From positions 62,001 through 126,000 of the forward strand of contig CAYFNT010000006.1 of NCBI GenBank assembly GCA_964344565.1: 64,000 bases of DNA, written 5' to 3'. Positions 27,001 through 34,996 of this stretch are shown here, piece by piece (the first letter of the stretch is position 1; each line of letters begins with the position of its first letter). This DNA is from JACNKJ01 sp964344565 (GTDB lineage Bacteria > Krumholzibacteriota > Krumholzibacteriia > JACNKJ01). The notes under the pieces are model-generated. The model was given only the letters and a program-made list of their open reading frames with translations, was not told the origin of the DNA and did not search any database. The position numbers were made by a program, and so were the translations under genes.

Positions 27001-27378
27001 CTAGAAGAGCTTCGAGAGCATGAAGCCGCCCCAGACGGCGGCGAGGCCCACGACGACCTGGGCCGCCACGTTGCCCAGGGCCATGGGCCAGTTTCCCAAT
27101 CGAAACAGTTCGAAGGATTCGAGTCCGAAGGCGGAAAAGGTGGTGAAGCCGCCGAGCAGCCCGATGAGCAGGAAGAGCCGGGCCTCCAGGGCGAAGAAAC
27201 CCCGCCCTTCGGCGAGGCCCGCCAGCAGTCCGATGAGCAGGCAGCCCAGGGCGTTCACGAAGAGCGTGCCCAGGGGCGGGCAGACCGAACAGGGGATGCG
27301 TCCCATGACCTCGCCCGCGCCGTAGCGCAGCACGGAGCCGAGGAAACCGCCCAGGCCGATGATGAGAATCTTGGACAA
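27001..27378 (-). CDS. crcB: Fluoride channel CrcB/Fluc
   Basis: A 125-aa four-helix membrane protein that exports fluoride as a dual-topology dimer. Signatures: GGFLGSVLRYGAGE (8-21), GTLFVNALGCLLIG (about 37-50, with the Asn of the pore) and GGFTTFSAFGLES (about 75-87, Na+ site and Phe box). Length is typical. The only plausible start is TTG at 27378; no good ribosome-binding site is seen. The upstream gap has heptamer repeats and the ahcY terminator; I see no fluoride riboswitch there. Confidence 0.93.
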   Translation of the reverse strand: MSKILIIGLGGFLGSVLRYGAGEVMGRIPCSVCPPLGTLFVNALGCLLIGLLAGLAEGRGFFALEARLFLLIGLLGGFTTFSAFGLESFELFRLGNWPMALGNVAAQVVVGLAAVWGGFMLSKLF

Positions 27379-27389
27379 TTGCGCCCCAC

Positions 27390-27494
27390 TTGGTTCTGGC
27401 TGTTAGCTCTTGGCTATTGGCCAGAAAAAACCCCCGGCAGGATTGCCGGGGGAAGCTCCGGCTGAGAGCCAAAAGCCAACAGCCAATTGCTGGA
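27390..27494. repeat. Heptamer-repeat inverted structure A with nested terminator
   Basis: Left arm 27390-27424 is five tandem 7-mers (TTGGTTC TGGCTGT; TAGCTCT TGGCTAT; TGGCCAG). The right arm 27460-27494, read on the other strand, has the same 7-bp period (TTGGCTG, TTGGCTT, TTGGCTC). The arms can pair imperfectly around the ahcY terminator. Same design as the structures at 36738 and 62434. Confidence 0.75.
27425..27452 (-). terminator. Intrinsic terminator of the lptC...ahcY unit
   Basis: Minus strand CCCCCGGCA, loop ATCC, TGCCGGGGG, then six T. A 9-bp GC-rich perfect stem 44 bp after the ahcY stop codon. Confidence 0.93.
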
Positions 27495-27495
27495 T

Positions 27496-28761
27496 CTAGG
27501 TTCCTGCCGAATAGTCGGTCGCGTACTTGATCTGCTCTTCGGTGAGCGTGTCGATATCGATGCCCAGGGTCTTGAGCTTGAGGGCGGCGATATCCTGATC
27601 CTGCGCTTCGGGAATGTCGTGGACCAGCGGATCCATCTGCTTCCCGTCGCGGCTCATCCAGAGCAGGCTCATGAACTGGTTGGCGAAGCTCATGTCCATG
27701 ACCTCGGAGGGATGTCCCTCCGCCGCGGCCAGGTTCACGAGGCGGCCCTTGGCCAGCACGTAGACGCGCGAACCTCCGGGCAGATTGTGGACCTCGTTGT
27801 TGGGACGGATCTCCGTTCCCGCGCCGGCGATGGCCTCGAGCTGTTCGAGGTTGATCTCGCAATCGTAGTGGCCCGTGTTGCAGACCACCGCGCCGTCCTT
27901 CATGGATTTGAAGTGGCGATCCACGATGATGTCCTTCATGCCGGTGGCCGTGATGAAGACGTCGCCCAGGGGCGCGGCCTCGTCCATGGGCATGACACGG
28001 AAGCCCTCCAGGGTGGCCTTGAGCGCCTGGGTCGGGCTGACCTCGGTGACGATCACCTCCGAGCCCATGCCCCGGGCCCGCATGGCGACGCCGCGTCCGC
28101 AGTGACCGTATCCCGCCACCACGAACTTCTTGCCGGCGAGCAGGATGCTCGTGGCCCTCAGGATGCCGTCGATGCTGGACTGGCCGGTGCCGTAGACGTT
28201 GTCGAAGTCCCACTTGGTCTCGGCGTCGTTCACCGCCACCACGGGATAGAGCAGCTTGCCGTCATTCGCCATGGCGCGCAGGCGATGCACGCCGGTGGTG
28301 GTCTCCTCGGTGCCGCCGTGGATGCGTCCGCAGAGGTCCTTGTGGCGGGCATGGGCGCTGAAGATGAGGTCGGCGCCGTCGTCCAGGGTCAAGGTGGGTT
28401 CGGCCTCGAGGCACTGGTCGATGGCCCAGTAGAACTCCTCGGTGTTCATGCCGTGCCAGGCGAAGATGGGCACGCCGTTGGCGGCCAGGGCCGCGGCCAC
28501 CTCGTCGTTGGTGGAGAGCGGGTTGCATCCCGACCAGGCCACCTCGGCGCCGGCGGCGATGAGGGTCTCGACGAGAACGCCGGTCTCCTTGGTCACGTGC
28601 AGGCAACCGGCGATGCGGTGGCCTTCGAAGGGACGGGTCTTGGAGTATTTCTCGCGCAGGGCCATCATCACCGGCATGCGGCTTTCGGCCCATTCGATGC
28701 GCTTGCGCCCCGCCTCGGCCAATCCCAGATCCGCCACTTTGTAGTTCTGAGTCATCTCCAT
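27496..28761 (-). CDS. ahcY: Adenosylhomocysteinase
   Basis: A 421-aa NAD-dependent enzyme that hydrolyses S-adenosylhomocysteine to adenosine and homocysteine. Substrate-domain motifs CLHVTKETGVLVETL and WSGCNPLSTNDEVAAAL; NAD-binding loop VVAGYGHCGRGVAMRARGMG (about 215-234); C-terminal tail KYATDYSAGT, a divergent form of the family ending. Start at ATG 28761 (MEMTQNYKVADLGLAE) after GGGAGG; a second ATG two codons later is also possible. It follows metK by 29 bp, so SAM synthesis and SAH removal are coupled. It ends the long minus-strand unit, before a strong terminator. Confidence 0.96.
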   Translation of the reverse strand: MEMTQNYKVADLGLAEAGRKRIEWAESRMPVMMALREKYSKTRPFEGHRIAGCLHVTKETGVLVETLIAAGAEVAWSGCNPLSTNDEVAAALAANGVPIFAWHGMNTEEFYWAIDQCLEAEPTLTLDDGADLIFSAHARHKDLCGRIHGGTEETTTGVHRLRAMANDGKLLYPVVAVNDAETKWDFDNVYGTGQSSIDGILRATSILLAGKKFVVAGYGHCGRGVAMRARGMGSEVIVTEVSPTQALKATLEGFRVMPMDEAAPLGDVFITATGMKDIIVDRHFKSMKDGAVVCNTGHYDCEINLEQLEAIAGAGTEIRPNNEVHNLPGGSRVYVLAKGRLVNLAAAEGHPSEVMDMSFANQFMSLLWMSRDGKQMDPLVHDIPEAQDQDIAALKLKTLGIDIDTLTEEQIKYATDYSAGT

Positions 28762-28790
28762 TATTCCTCCCGGGCCCCGGCCGGGGCGCC

Positions 28791-29978
28791 CTAAGGGTTG
28801 CTGGCCTTCGCGATGAACGCGCGCAGTTCGTCGGCCTTGTCGGTGTCTTCCCAGCGGAAGCCTTCGCCCTCGCGGCCGAAGTGTCCGTAGGCGGCGGTCT
28901 TCTGGAACTGCGGCTTGAGCAGATCCAGATGCTGGATGATGCGATAGGGCCGCAGCGGGAAGACCTCCCGCACGGCGCTCGTGAGCTGGGCATCGCTGAG
29001 TTCGCTGGTGCCGAAGGTGTCGACCATGACGCTCACGGGATCGGGCTTGCCGATGGCGTAGGCGAGCTGCACCTCCGCCTCTTCGGCCAGCTTCGCGGCC
29101 ACGATGTTCTTGGCGATGTAGCGGGCCATGTAGGAGGCCGAGCGGTCGACCTTCGAGGGGTCCTTGCCGCTGAAGGCGCCGCCGCCGTGGCTTCCCTTGC
29201 CGCCGTATGTGTCCACGATGATCTTGCGGCCCGTCACGCCCGCGTCGCCCTGAGGACCGCCGACCACGAAGCGGCCCGTGGGGTTCACGTACCAGTTCGT
29301 GTCGTTCTCGTAGGGATATCCGCAGTCCTCCAGCACCGGGCGGATGACCTTCTCCTTCACCTCGGCGACGAGCTGGTCGTAGTCCCAGTCCTCGTCGTGC
29401 TGGGTCGAAAGCACCACCGCGTCGATGCGCACGGGCTTGTTGCCTTCGTACTCCACAGTGACCTGGCTCTTGCCGTCGGGGCGCGCCTTGGGCAGCTCGC
29501 CGCTCTTGCGCAGTTCGGTCAGCCGTCGGGTGAGGCGGTGGGCCAGCACGATGGGCAGGGGCATCATCTCGGGGGTCTCGGTGCAGGCGTATCCGAACAT
29601 CATGCCCTGGTCGCCGGCGCCCTGATCCTCGGGCTTCTCGCGGTCCACGCCCCGGGCGATGTCGCCGGACTGCCGGTCTATGCTCGTGAGCACGGCGCAG
29701 GTGTGATAGTCGAAACCCATCTCGCTGCTGGTGTAGCCGATGCGTTCGAGGGTCTCGCGCACGATCCTGGGGATGTCCACGTAGCACTCGCAGGTGATCT
29801 CGCCGGCCACCACGGCCATGCCCGTGGTCACCAGGGTCTCGGCGGCGCAGCGGGCGTTTTCCACGTCTTTGTCCAGGCGCAGGATCTCGTCGAGGATGGC
29901 GTCGGAGATCTGGTCGGCCACCTTGTCGGGATGTCCCTCGGTGACGGACTCGGAGGTGAATAGATGACGTTCGGACAC
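28791..29978 (-). CDS. metK: S-adenosylmethionine synthetase
   Basis: A 395-aa enzyme making SAM from methionine and ATP. Motifs: FTSESVTEGHPDKVADQISD (about 6-25), GAGDQGMMFGYA (methionine/ATP site) and GGGAFSGKDPSKVDRSASYM (P-loop-like). The start is GTG at 29978 (VSERHLFTSES) with AGGAGC upstream. It lies 8 bp after the nucleotidyltransferase stop. No SAM riboswitch is visible; regulation is probably through the long operon. Confidence 0.96.
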   Translation of the reverse strand: MSERHLFTSESVTEGHPDKVADQISDAILDEILRLDKDVENARCAAETLVTTGMAVVAGEITCECYVDIPRIVRETLERIGYTSSEMGFDYHTCAVLTSIDRQSGDIARGVDREKPEDQGAGDQGMMFGYACTETPEMMPLPIVLAHRLTRRLTELRKSGELPKARPDGKSQVTVEYEGNKPVRIDAVVLSTQHDEDWDYDQLVAEVKEKVIRPVLEDCGYPYENDTNWYVNPTGRFVVGGPQGDAGVTGRKIIVDTYGGKGSHGGGAFSGKDPSKVDRSASYMARYIAKNIVAAKLAEEAEVQLAYAIGKPDPVSVMVDTFGTSELSDAQLTSAVREVFPLRPYRIIQHLDLLKPQFQKTAAYGHFGREGEGFRWEDTDKADELRAFIAKASNP

Positions 29979-29986
29979 GGTGGCTC

Positions 29987-30973
29987 CTATCGTTTGCCGC
30001 CCTCGTAGGCGGATTCGTTGCCGAGGACCAGTCGCCCTTCGGCGTGGCGCACCTGGCTGCGGGCGCCGAGCAGGGTGTCGGTGAGGACGCTGGATTCCAC
30101 GCGGCAGTCCTCGTCGATGACGCAGTTGCTGAGCGTGCTGCCGACGATCTCGCATCCCGGTCCGATGCTCACGTTGGGACCGATGCTGCTCGTTTCCACG
30201 CGGGCCTCCGGATGGATGAAGACCGGACCCTCCAGCTTCACGCCTTCCGGCGCGGCCGGCGTCTCGCTTCCGTTCAGCAGGATCTGGTTGGTCTCCAGCC
30301 ATGTTTCCGGCTTGCCCACGTCGAACCAGTCCTCGATGAGGAAGGGGCTCAGGTGCTCCCCCAGGTCGATCATGTGCTGGAGCGCGTCGGTGAGCTGGTA
30401 CTCGCCGCGGGTGCGGATGTCATTGTCCACGATGTGGCGCAGGGAACGGTGCAGGGGTTCGAGGTCGGCGAAGTCGTAGAGGCCCACGAGCACCAGATTG
30501 CTCTTGGGCTCCTCGGGCTTCTCCACGAGCTTCGTGATGCGGTCGCCCTCGGTCTCTGCCACGCCGAAGCGCCGCGGATCTTCCACGGCCCTCACGCCCA
30601 TGGCGTGTCCCGGCGAGTTCACGAGTCCGGCCAGGTCGGCCTTGAAGATGGTGTCGCCCAGCACGCCCACCGCGGGGCCGCTGGTCATCTTCGCGCCCTC
30701 CATGGCCGTGAGGAAGGCATGTCCCAGGCCCTCGCGCTTCGTCTGCTCCACGAAATCCACTTGGATATCGTAGTTGGCCTTCACCCAATCGACGATCTGA
30801 TCGCCCAGGTATCCGACCACGAGGACCACTCGATCCAGGCCCACCTCGGTGAGCTGGTCGAGGATATGCGCGAGCACGGGCTTGCCGGCCACGGGGAGCA
30901 GGGCCTTGGGCGTACTGTAGGTGTGCGGACGCAGCCGCGTACCCACGCCGGCCACGGGAATGATGGCGTTCAT
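29987..30973 (-). CDS. Nucleotide-sugar pyrophosphorylase (glucose-1-phosphate nucleotidyltransferase family)
   Basis: A 328-aa enzyme with the nucleotidyl-transferase signature MNAIIPVAGVGTRLRPHTYS at the N-terminus and KALLPVAGKPVLAHILDQL. The catalytic region includes GVLGDTIFKADL. The C-terminal 80 residues form a left-handed beta-helix (SSIGPNVSIGPGCEIVGSTL, then NCVIDEDCRVESSVLTDTLL). The family makes dTDP-, UDP- or GDP-sugars; the acceptor cannot be read. The ATG at 30973 has AAGGA upstream. The preceding gene is a phosphoglucose/phosphomannose isomerase, so the pair probably supplies activated sugars for the envelope. Confidence 0.85.
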   Translation of the reverse strand: MNAIIPVAGVGTRLRPHTYSTPKALLPVAGKPVLAHILDQLTEVGLDRVVLVVGYLGDQIVDWVKANYDIQVDFVEQTKREGLGHAFLTAMEGAKMTSGPAVGVLGDTIFKADLAGLVNSPGHAMGVRAVEDPRRFGVAETEGDRITKLVEKPEEPKSNLVLVGLYDFADLEPLHRSLRHIVDNDIRTRGEYQLTDALQHMIDLGEHLSPFLIEDWFDVGKPETWLETNQILLNGSETPAAPEGVKLEGPVFIHPEARVETSSIGPNVSIGPGCEIVGSTLSNCVIDEDCRVESSVLTDTLLGARSQVRHAEGRLVLGNESAYEGGKR

Positions 30974-30987
30974 CTTTTTTCCTTGTC

Positions 30988-32034
30988 TCAAGACTCGGAC
31001 AGGCGCGCCTTCATGGCGTCGAGAGGATCGGTCGTGATGGGATCGACCCCGCGCAGCAGCGCCAGATAGACGCTTACAAAATCACCGATGAGGACGCTTG
31101 TCAACAGCCTGTTGAGCGTCGCGCGGCCCGGGGAGGGCAGCTCGAAGAAGGGGATACGCCGGTCCGAAAGCAGGGCTTCGCTCAGGCGACGGCGTTCGAG
31201 CACGCGGGGATGGGCGTCCCGGGCCCCCAGCCAGATGGGCGCGCCGGGAGGATCTTCGTCCAGGGACCAGGGAATCCAGGTGTTGTGATGGAGTTCGGGA
31301 AGCTCGTAGGCGAAGGCGCTGCGCTTCGCGTTTTCCTCGAACTGCGCCCGCAGGCGGCCGGCCGCGCCTCCGTAGAAGGTCGAAAGCGCCACCGGCGCCG
31401 GGCGTCGATCGCCCAGGGCGAGGGCCAGGCTCTTCGCCGGATTCGCTTCCGCGGGCGTATGGGGACCGGCCATTACCATGGCCGCATCCAGATCGGCCTC
31501 GAGATCCGAAGCGCGGAAGTGCTCCTGCCCCAGCTCGATGCCCCAGGCCGCGAGCAGGCCGAGCAGCCGCCCCAGGGCCGAGGGCAGGGCCGCGCGGGGA
31601 GGCAGTTCCTCGGGCAGGCTGAGCAGGGGGATGTCCGATTCCCGAGCGAGGGCCGAGAGATCTCCGCCCGAACTGATGGCCAGAGATCGGAGATCCAGAT
31701 GGCGACTCTCCTCGAAAAGGCTCAACACCTCTTCGGTGCGGCCCGAATAGCTCGAGAGGATCAGCAGGTCGCCGGACCGGGTCCTCGGCAGGGAGTAGCC
31801 GTCCACGATCAGTATGCGGAGGCCCGCGACCGACTCCAGCAGGGGCGCCAGGATGCGCCCCGCGACGGCGCTGCCCCCCATGCCGCCGAGGAGCACTCGC
31901 TCCGGCCTCTCGCCGGCGAGGCCCTCGGGCACATCGAGGGAGGCGAGCAGCTGCTCCGCGAAGGAGGCCGTCTTGCCCAGCATGTCGCCGGGATCGGCCT
32001 GGGCGCGCAGGGAGGCGTCGTCGAGCACCTTCAT
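30988..32034 (-). CDS. Bifunctional phosphoglucose/phosphomannose isomerase (SIS domain)
   Basis: A 348-aa protein of the archaeal-type PGI/PMI family. It has an N-terminal SIS domain with LLGGMGGSAVAGRILAPLL (about 46-64) and LILSSYSGRTEEVLSLFEE (sugar-phosphate binding), and a C-terminal domain with FAYELPELHHNTW containing the catalytic Glu/His. The family interconverts fructose-6-P with glucose-6-P and mannose-6-P. The ATG at 32034 shares a base with the ptsI stop (TGATG). It lies between PTS enzyme I and a sugar nucleotidyltransferase, linking PTS signalling to hexose-phosphate use. Confidence 0.88.
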   Translation of the reverse strand: MKVLDDASLRAQADPGDMLGKTASFAEQLLASLDVPEGLAGERPERVLLGGMGGSAVAGRILAPLLESVAGLRILIVDGYSLPRTRSGDLLILSSYSGRTEEVLSLFEESRHLDLRSLAISSGGDLSALARESDIPLLSLPEELPPRAALPSALGRLLGLLAAWGIELGQEHFRASDLEADLDAAMVMAGPHTPAEANPAKSLALALGDRRPAPVALSTFYGGAAGRLRAQFEENAKRSAFAYELPELHHNTWIPWSLDEDPPGAPIWLGARDAHPRVLERRRLSEALLSDRRIPFFELPSPGRATLNRLLTSVLIGDFVSVYLALLRGVDPITTDPLDAMKARLSES

Positions 32035-33815
32035 CAGGAGCCCTCACCGCGGGACAGCATGTCGGCCAGATCGGGGAAGCGTTCCATGGCCTCGGCCCGG
32101 GCCAGGGCGCGCACCTCGGCCGAGGTGGTGCCGCTCCAGGCGGTCTTGACGATCTGCCTGGCGCCGTCGTGGGTGATGGAGCGTATCACGCGCTTGATCT
32201 CGGGGATGCGGTAAGGGCCGGTGCTGATCTCGTCCAGACCGATGCCCATGAGCAGGATGGTGAAGAGCGGGTCCTCGGGCAGTTCGCCGCAGAGCCCCAC
32301 CCAGTTGCTCTCGGCATGGCCCGCCTTCACGGTGCGACGGATCTGCCGGAGGATGGCCGGATGGAAGGGATCGTAGAGATCCGAGACCAGGGAGTTGTTG
32401 CGGTCGATGGCCAGGGAGAACTGGATCAGGTCGTTGGTGCCGATGCTCAGGAAGTCCACCTCCCGGGCCAGCAGATGGGCGATGGCCACCGCGGCCGGAG
32501 TCTCCACCATCACGCCGATCTGGATGTCCTCGCCCGCGTGCAGGCCTTCGCCGTTCAGTTCGGCGCGGACCTCGGTGAGCATCTCGCGGATCTGTCGCAG
32601 CTCCTCCACGCTGGAGACCATGGGGAACATGAGACGCAGTTCGCCGTGCTCGCTGGCGCGCAGGATGGCGCGCAGCTGGGTGCGGAAGATGTCCTCCATG
32701 CTCAGGGTGTAGCGGATGCCCCGCCAGCCCAGGTGAGGATTCTCCTCGCGGGGAAAGCGCAGATAGCTGGGGATCTTGTCGCCGCCCAGGTCCACGCTGC
32801 GCAGGATCACCGGTTCGGGGGCCAGGGCTCTCACCACGCCGCTGTAGGCCTGATACTGCTCTTCCTCGCTGGGGAAGTCGGGACTGGTGAGGAAGAGGTA
32901 CTCGGTGCGGTAGAGTCCAACGCCCGCCGCGCCGTGATCCCGGGCGGCCTCCACCTCGTCGGGTATCTCGATGTTGGCGAGCAGTTCGATGCGCCGGCCG
33001 TCTCGCGTCTCGGCGGGGAAGTCCTTGAAGCGCAGCATCTCGCGCTCCCAGGCGCCGTAGGCCTCCTGCAGATCCTCGAAGTCCTGGACGGCGGCGGCAT
33101 CGGGGTGCAGCACGAGCTGCCCTGAGTGTCCGTCGAGGATGATCTCGTCGCGGCTGCGCACCGACTCCATGAGACCCTTCACGCCGGTGACCACGGGAAT
33201 GCCGAGGCTGCGGCCCAGGATCACCGAGTGGCTGGCGGGGCCGCCCTTCTCGAGCACGAAACCGCGCACCTTGCTGCGGTCCATGGTGACCGTGTCGGAG
33301 GGAGCCAGGTCGCTGGCCACGATGATGACCTCTTCGTTGAGGTCGCCGAAACCGCGGGATTCCCGCCCCAGCAGCTTGCCGAGCACCTTGAGCTCCACGT
33401 CCCGCAGATCGCTGCTGCGGTCCCCCAGTTCGGCGGGAAGCTTGCGGAAGGCTTCGAGCACATGGGCGCAGGCTTCGGTCCAGGCGATCTCGGCGCCGAG
33501 ACCCTCGCGGATGAGCCCGCGCACCTGCTCGATGAGAACTTCATCGGAGAGGATGAGCTTGTGGGCCTCGAAGATGCGGGCGTGATCCTCGCCGAGCTTG
33601 TCGGCCACCTGGGATCGGGACGATTCGAGGACCTCGGCCGTGGCGTCCAGGGCCGCCTCGAATCGGGCGAGCTCGACCTCGCGGTTTTCGGGCTCCACGT
33701 GCCGGAAGGGCAGGGCGGGCAACTGGGCGCTATGTACCAGGGCGCGCGCCCTGGCGATACCCGGCGAGGCGGGCTGTCCCTTGAATCTCTTGGTGGAATT
33801 GTCCCTAGAGGCCAT
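32034..33815 (-). CDS. ptsI: PTS enzyme I (PEP-protein phosphotransferase)
   Basis: A 593-aa protein that transfers phosphate from PEP to HPr. The phospho-His is H196 in GGPASHSVILGRSLGIPVVT, matching E. coli His189. The PEP/TIM-barrel domain shows GIGLYRTEYLF-type motif (GVGLYRTEYLFLTSPDFPSE), PSYLRFPREENPHLGWRGIR, MVETPAAVAIAH and GTNDLIQFSLAIDRNN. There is no N-terminal GAF domain, so this is the ptsI type and not ptsP. The ATG at 33815 overlaps the HPr stop by 11 bp. Confidence 0.95.
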   Translation of the reverse strand: MASRDNSTKRFKGQPASPGIARARALVHSAQLPALPFRHVEPENREVELARFEAALDATAEVLESSRSQVADKLGEDHARIFEAHKLILSDEVLIEQVRGLIREGLGAEIAWTEACAHVLEAFRKLPAELGDRSSDLRDVELKVLGKLLGRESRGFGDLNEEVIIVASDLAPSDTVTMDRSKVRGFVLEKGGPASHSVILGRSLGIPVVTGVKGLMESVRSRDEIILDGHSGQLVLHPDAAAVQDFEDLQEAYGAWEREMLRFKDFPAETRDGRRIELLANIEIPDEVEAARDHGAAGVGLYRTEYLFLTSPDFPSEEEQYQAYSGVVRALAPEPVILRSVDLGGDKIPSYLRFPREENPHLGWRGIRYTLSMEDIFRTQLRAILRASEHGELRLMFPMVSSVEELRQIREMLTEVRAELNGEGLHAGEDIQIGVMVETPAAVAIAHLLAREVDFLSIGTNDLIQFSLAIDRNNSLVSDLYDPFHPAILRQIRRTVKAGHAESNWVGLCGELPEDPLFTILLMGIGLDEISTGPYRIPEIKRVIRSITHDGARQIVKTAWSGTTSAEVRALARAEAMERFPDLADMLSRGEGS

Positions 33816-34077
33816 TCTCGTAGAAGCCTCGCCGGAAGAGGTCGTCGATCTTTTTCATGGAGGCCTCCTCATCCGTACCGAGAGTCTTCACGACGATGTG
33901 GCTGCCTTTGGGTGCGCCCAGGGCGGCGACGCCAAGAATGCTCTTGCCGTCCACCTCGATGGTGCCGTTGGACAGGGAAACGCCGCAGGGCAGGGAACTG
34001 GTCAGCTTCACCAGTTCGCTGGCCGCCCTGAGGTGCAGGCCCTTCTCGTTGACGATTTCCAGTTTGCGTTCTACCAA
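33805..34077 (-). CDS. ptsH: Phosphocarrier protein HPr
   Basis: A 90-aa HPr when started at TTG 34077, which has GGGAG six bases upstream. This start puts the phospho-histidine at position 15 (EKGLHLRAAS) and the HprK-target serine at position 46 (GKSILGVAALG), exactly the canonical numbering. A frame-compatible TTG at 34149 would add 24 unlikely residues. The active site reads HLRAAS instead of the usual HARPA, a variant seen outside enteric and Firmicute HPr. Both phosphorylation sites are present. It receives phosphate from EI and can be phosphorylated by the HprK in this cluster. Confidence 0.9.
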   Translation of the reverse strand: MVERKLEIVNEKGLHLRAASELVKLTSSLPCGVSLSNGTIEVDGKSILGVAALGAPKGSHIVVKTLGTDEEASMKKIDDLFRRGFYENGL

Positions 34078-34104
34078 TCTCGGCTCCCGATGGGAAGGCG
34101 CTCG

Positions 34105-34121
34105 GCCAGAGCTGCTCTGGC
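34105..34121. repeat. 17-bp palindrome upstream of HPr
   Basis: GCCAGAGC-N-GCTCTGGC, a perfect 8+1+8 palindrome 28 bp before the HPr TTG start, in the 90-bp IIB-HPr gap. It could be a hairpin or operator. The same gap also has GACTCC/GGAGTC arms. Confidence 0.5.
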
Positions 34122-34167
34122 TGATCAAATTGGGGGAAATGGACTCCAAGTCAAGGAGTCTTTGAAC

Positions 34168-34602
34168 TCAAGGCGGCCAGGTCCAGGCCCGGGCGCCGGG
34201 AAATGACTGGATATCGATTCTTAATCCCTCCGAGGCCATCTCGTCCAGCAGCTTTCGCGCGGCTGCTCCGGGGCTGAAATCGGGGCCGAGCTCCTCGCCG
34301 CCCTCCCTCAGGCCGATGATCCGCAGGGCCGGAAAGGCTCCCCGCCGGAGCAGTCCCGCTGCCGATTCAAGGCTGTCGACGAGCCAGAAATCGCCCTGAC
34401 GGAATTCGGGAAGATCCTCCCCTCCGGGCTCGAGGCATAGGCAGGCAGCGGGATCGGCGGCCTCGGCGCAGGAGGCCGCGAGCTCTGGGTCGTCCAGGCT
34501 CTCGGAGATCAGCACGATGCGCGGGGACGAAGCGGCGGACCAGCCGTGGAGGATCTTTCCGTGGAGGAGACGGTCGTCCAGATGAAGGATCGGGGAGCCC
34601 AT
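34168..34602 (-). CDS. PTS mannose/sorbose-family IIB domain protein
   Basis: A 144-aa single-domain protein. The N-terminus ILHLDDRLLHGKILHGW matches the mannose/fructose/sorbose IIB signature (RIDDRLIHGQV), with the phospho-acceptor at H14. The rest is a Rossmann-like fold rich in Gly/Ala/Leu and divergent, and somewhat shorter than typical IIB (about 160 aa). The ATG at 34602 has GAGG upstream, 4 bp after the IIA stop. No IIC or IID permease is in the window, so a regulatory role is likely (inference). Confidence 0.8.
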   Translation of the reverse strand: MGSPILHLDDRLLHGKILHGWSAASSPRIVLISESLDDPELAASCAEAADPAACLCLEPGGEDLPEFRQGDFWLVDSLESAAGLLRRGAFPALRIIGLREGGEELGPDFSPGAAARKLLDEMASEGLRIDIQSFPGARAWTWPP

Positions 34603-34606
34603 ATCC

Positions 34607-34996
34607 TCAAAGGCCCGGCGGATTGAGCTCGCGGATGGCGTTCTGGCCGCGGCCTATGACGCCGGGCAGTATGGCGTCCATGTCCATGTCGCCGCGATGG
34701 GTCAGGTAGTAGATGAGCATGGGCAGATTGACGCCGCTGACCACCCGATAGCCGGGTCGGCCTCGCAGGGCCGCCAGGCTCGCATTGGCGCAACTGCCGC
34801 CGAAGTAATCGGTGAAGATCAGGGCCTGTTCCCCCAGCTCGCTGAGCTTGCCGGCCACCGCGACTTCCAGGGCCTTGGCCGAGAGCCCGCTGTTGCTGAT
34901 CACGTGGAAGCGATCCACTTCGCCGAAGATGCCTCGAAGCGCATCCAGAAAGGCGCTGCCCAGGTCGCCGTGGCAGATGACCAGTGCGGGGACCAT
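34607..34996 (-). CDS. PTS mannose-family IIA domain protein
   Basis: A 129-aa protein: MVPALVICHGDLGSAFLDAL carries the phospho-histidine H9 (canonical His10 of IIA-Man). It is followed by IFTDYFGGSCANASLAAL, the conserved DxxGGSxxN-type loop, and VVSGVNLPMLIYYLTHR, also conserved in IIA-Man. It is full length as a free-standing IIA. The ATG at 34996 overlaps or abuts the hprK stop (34997). It probably accepts phosphate from HPr and passes it to the adjacent IIB. Confidence 0.9.
   Translation of the reverse strand: MVPALVICHGDLGSAFLDALRGIFGEVDRFHVISNSGLSAKALEVAVAGKLSELGEQALIFTDYFGGSCANASLAALRGRPGYRVVSGVNLPMLIYYLTHRGDMDMDAILPGVIGRGQNAIRELNPPGL

Noticed and set aside
27379..27495. Fluoride riboswitch upstream of crcB
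   Set aside because: The gap is filled by heptamer repeats and the ahcY terminator; no fluoride aptamer pattern is visible.
28762..30000. SAM or SAH riboswitch before metK or ahcY
   Set aside because: Both genes follow their upstream neighbours by only 8 and 29 bp, leaving no room for an aptamer.
34078..34149. N-terminal extension of HPr from an upstream TTG
   Set aside because: The TTG at 34077 has a Shine-Dalgarno and restores His15 and Ser46 numbering; the extension runs through a palindrome.
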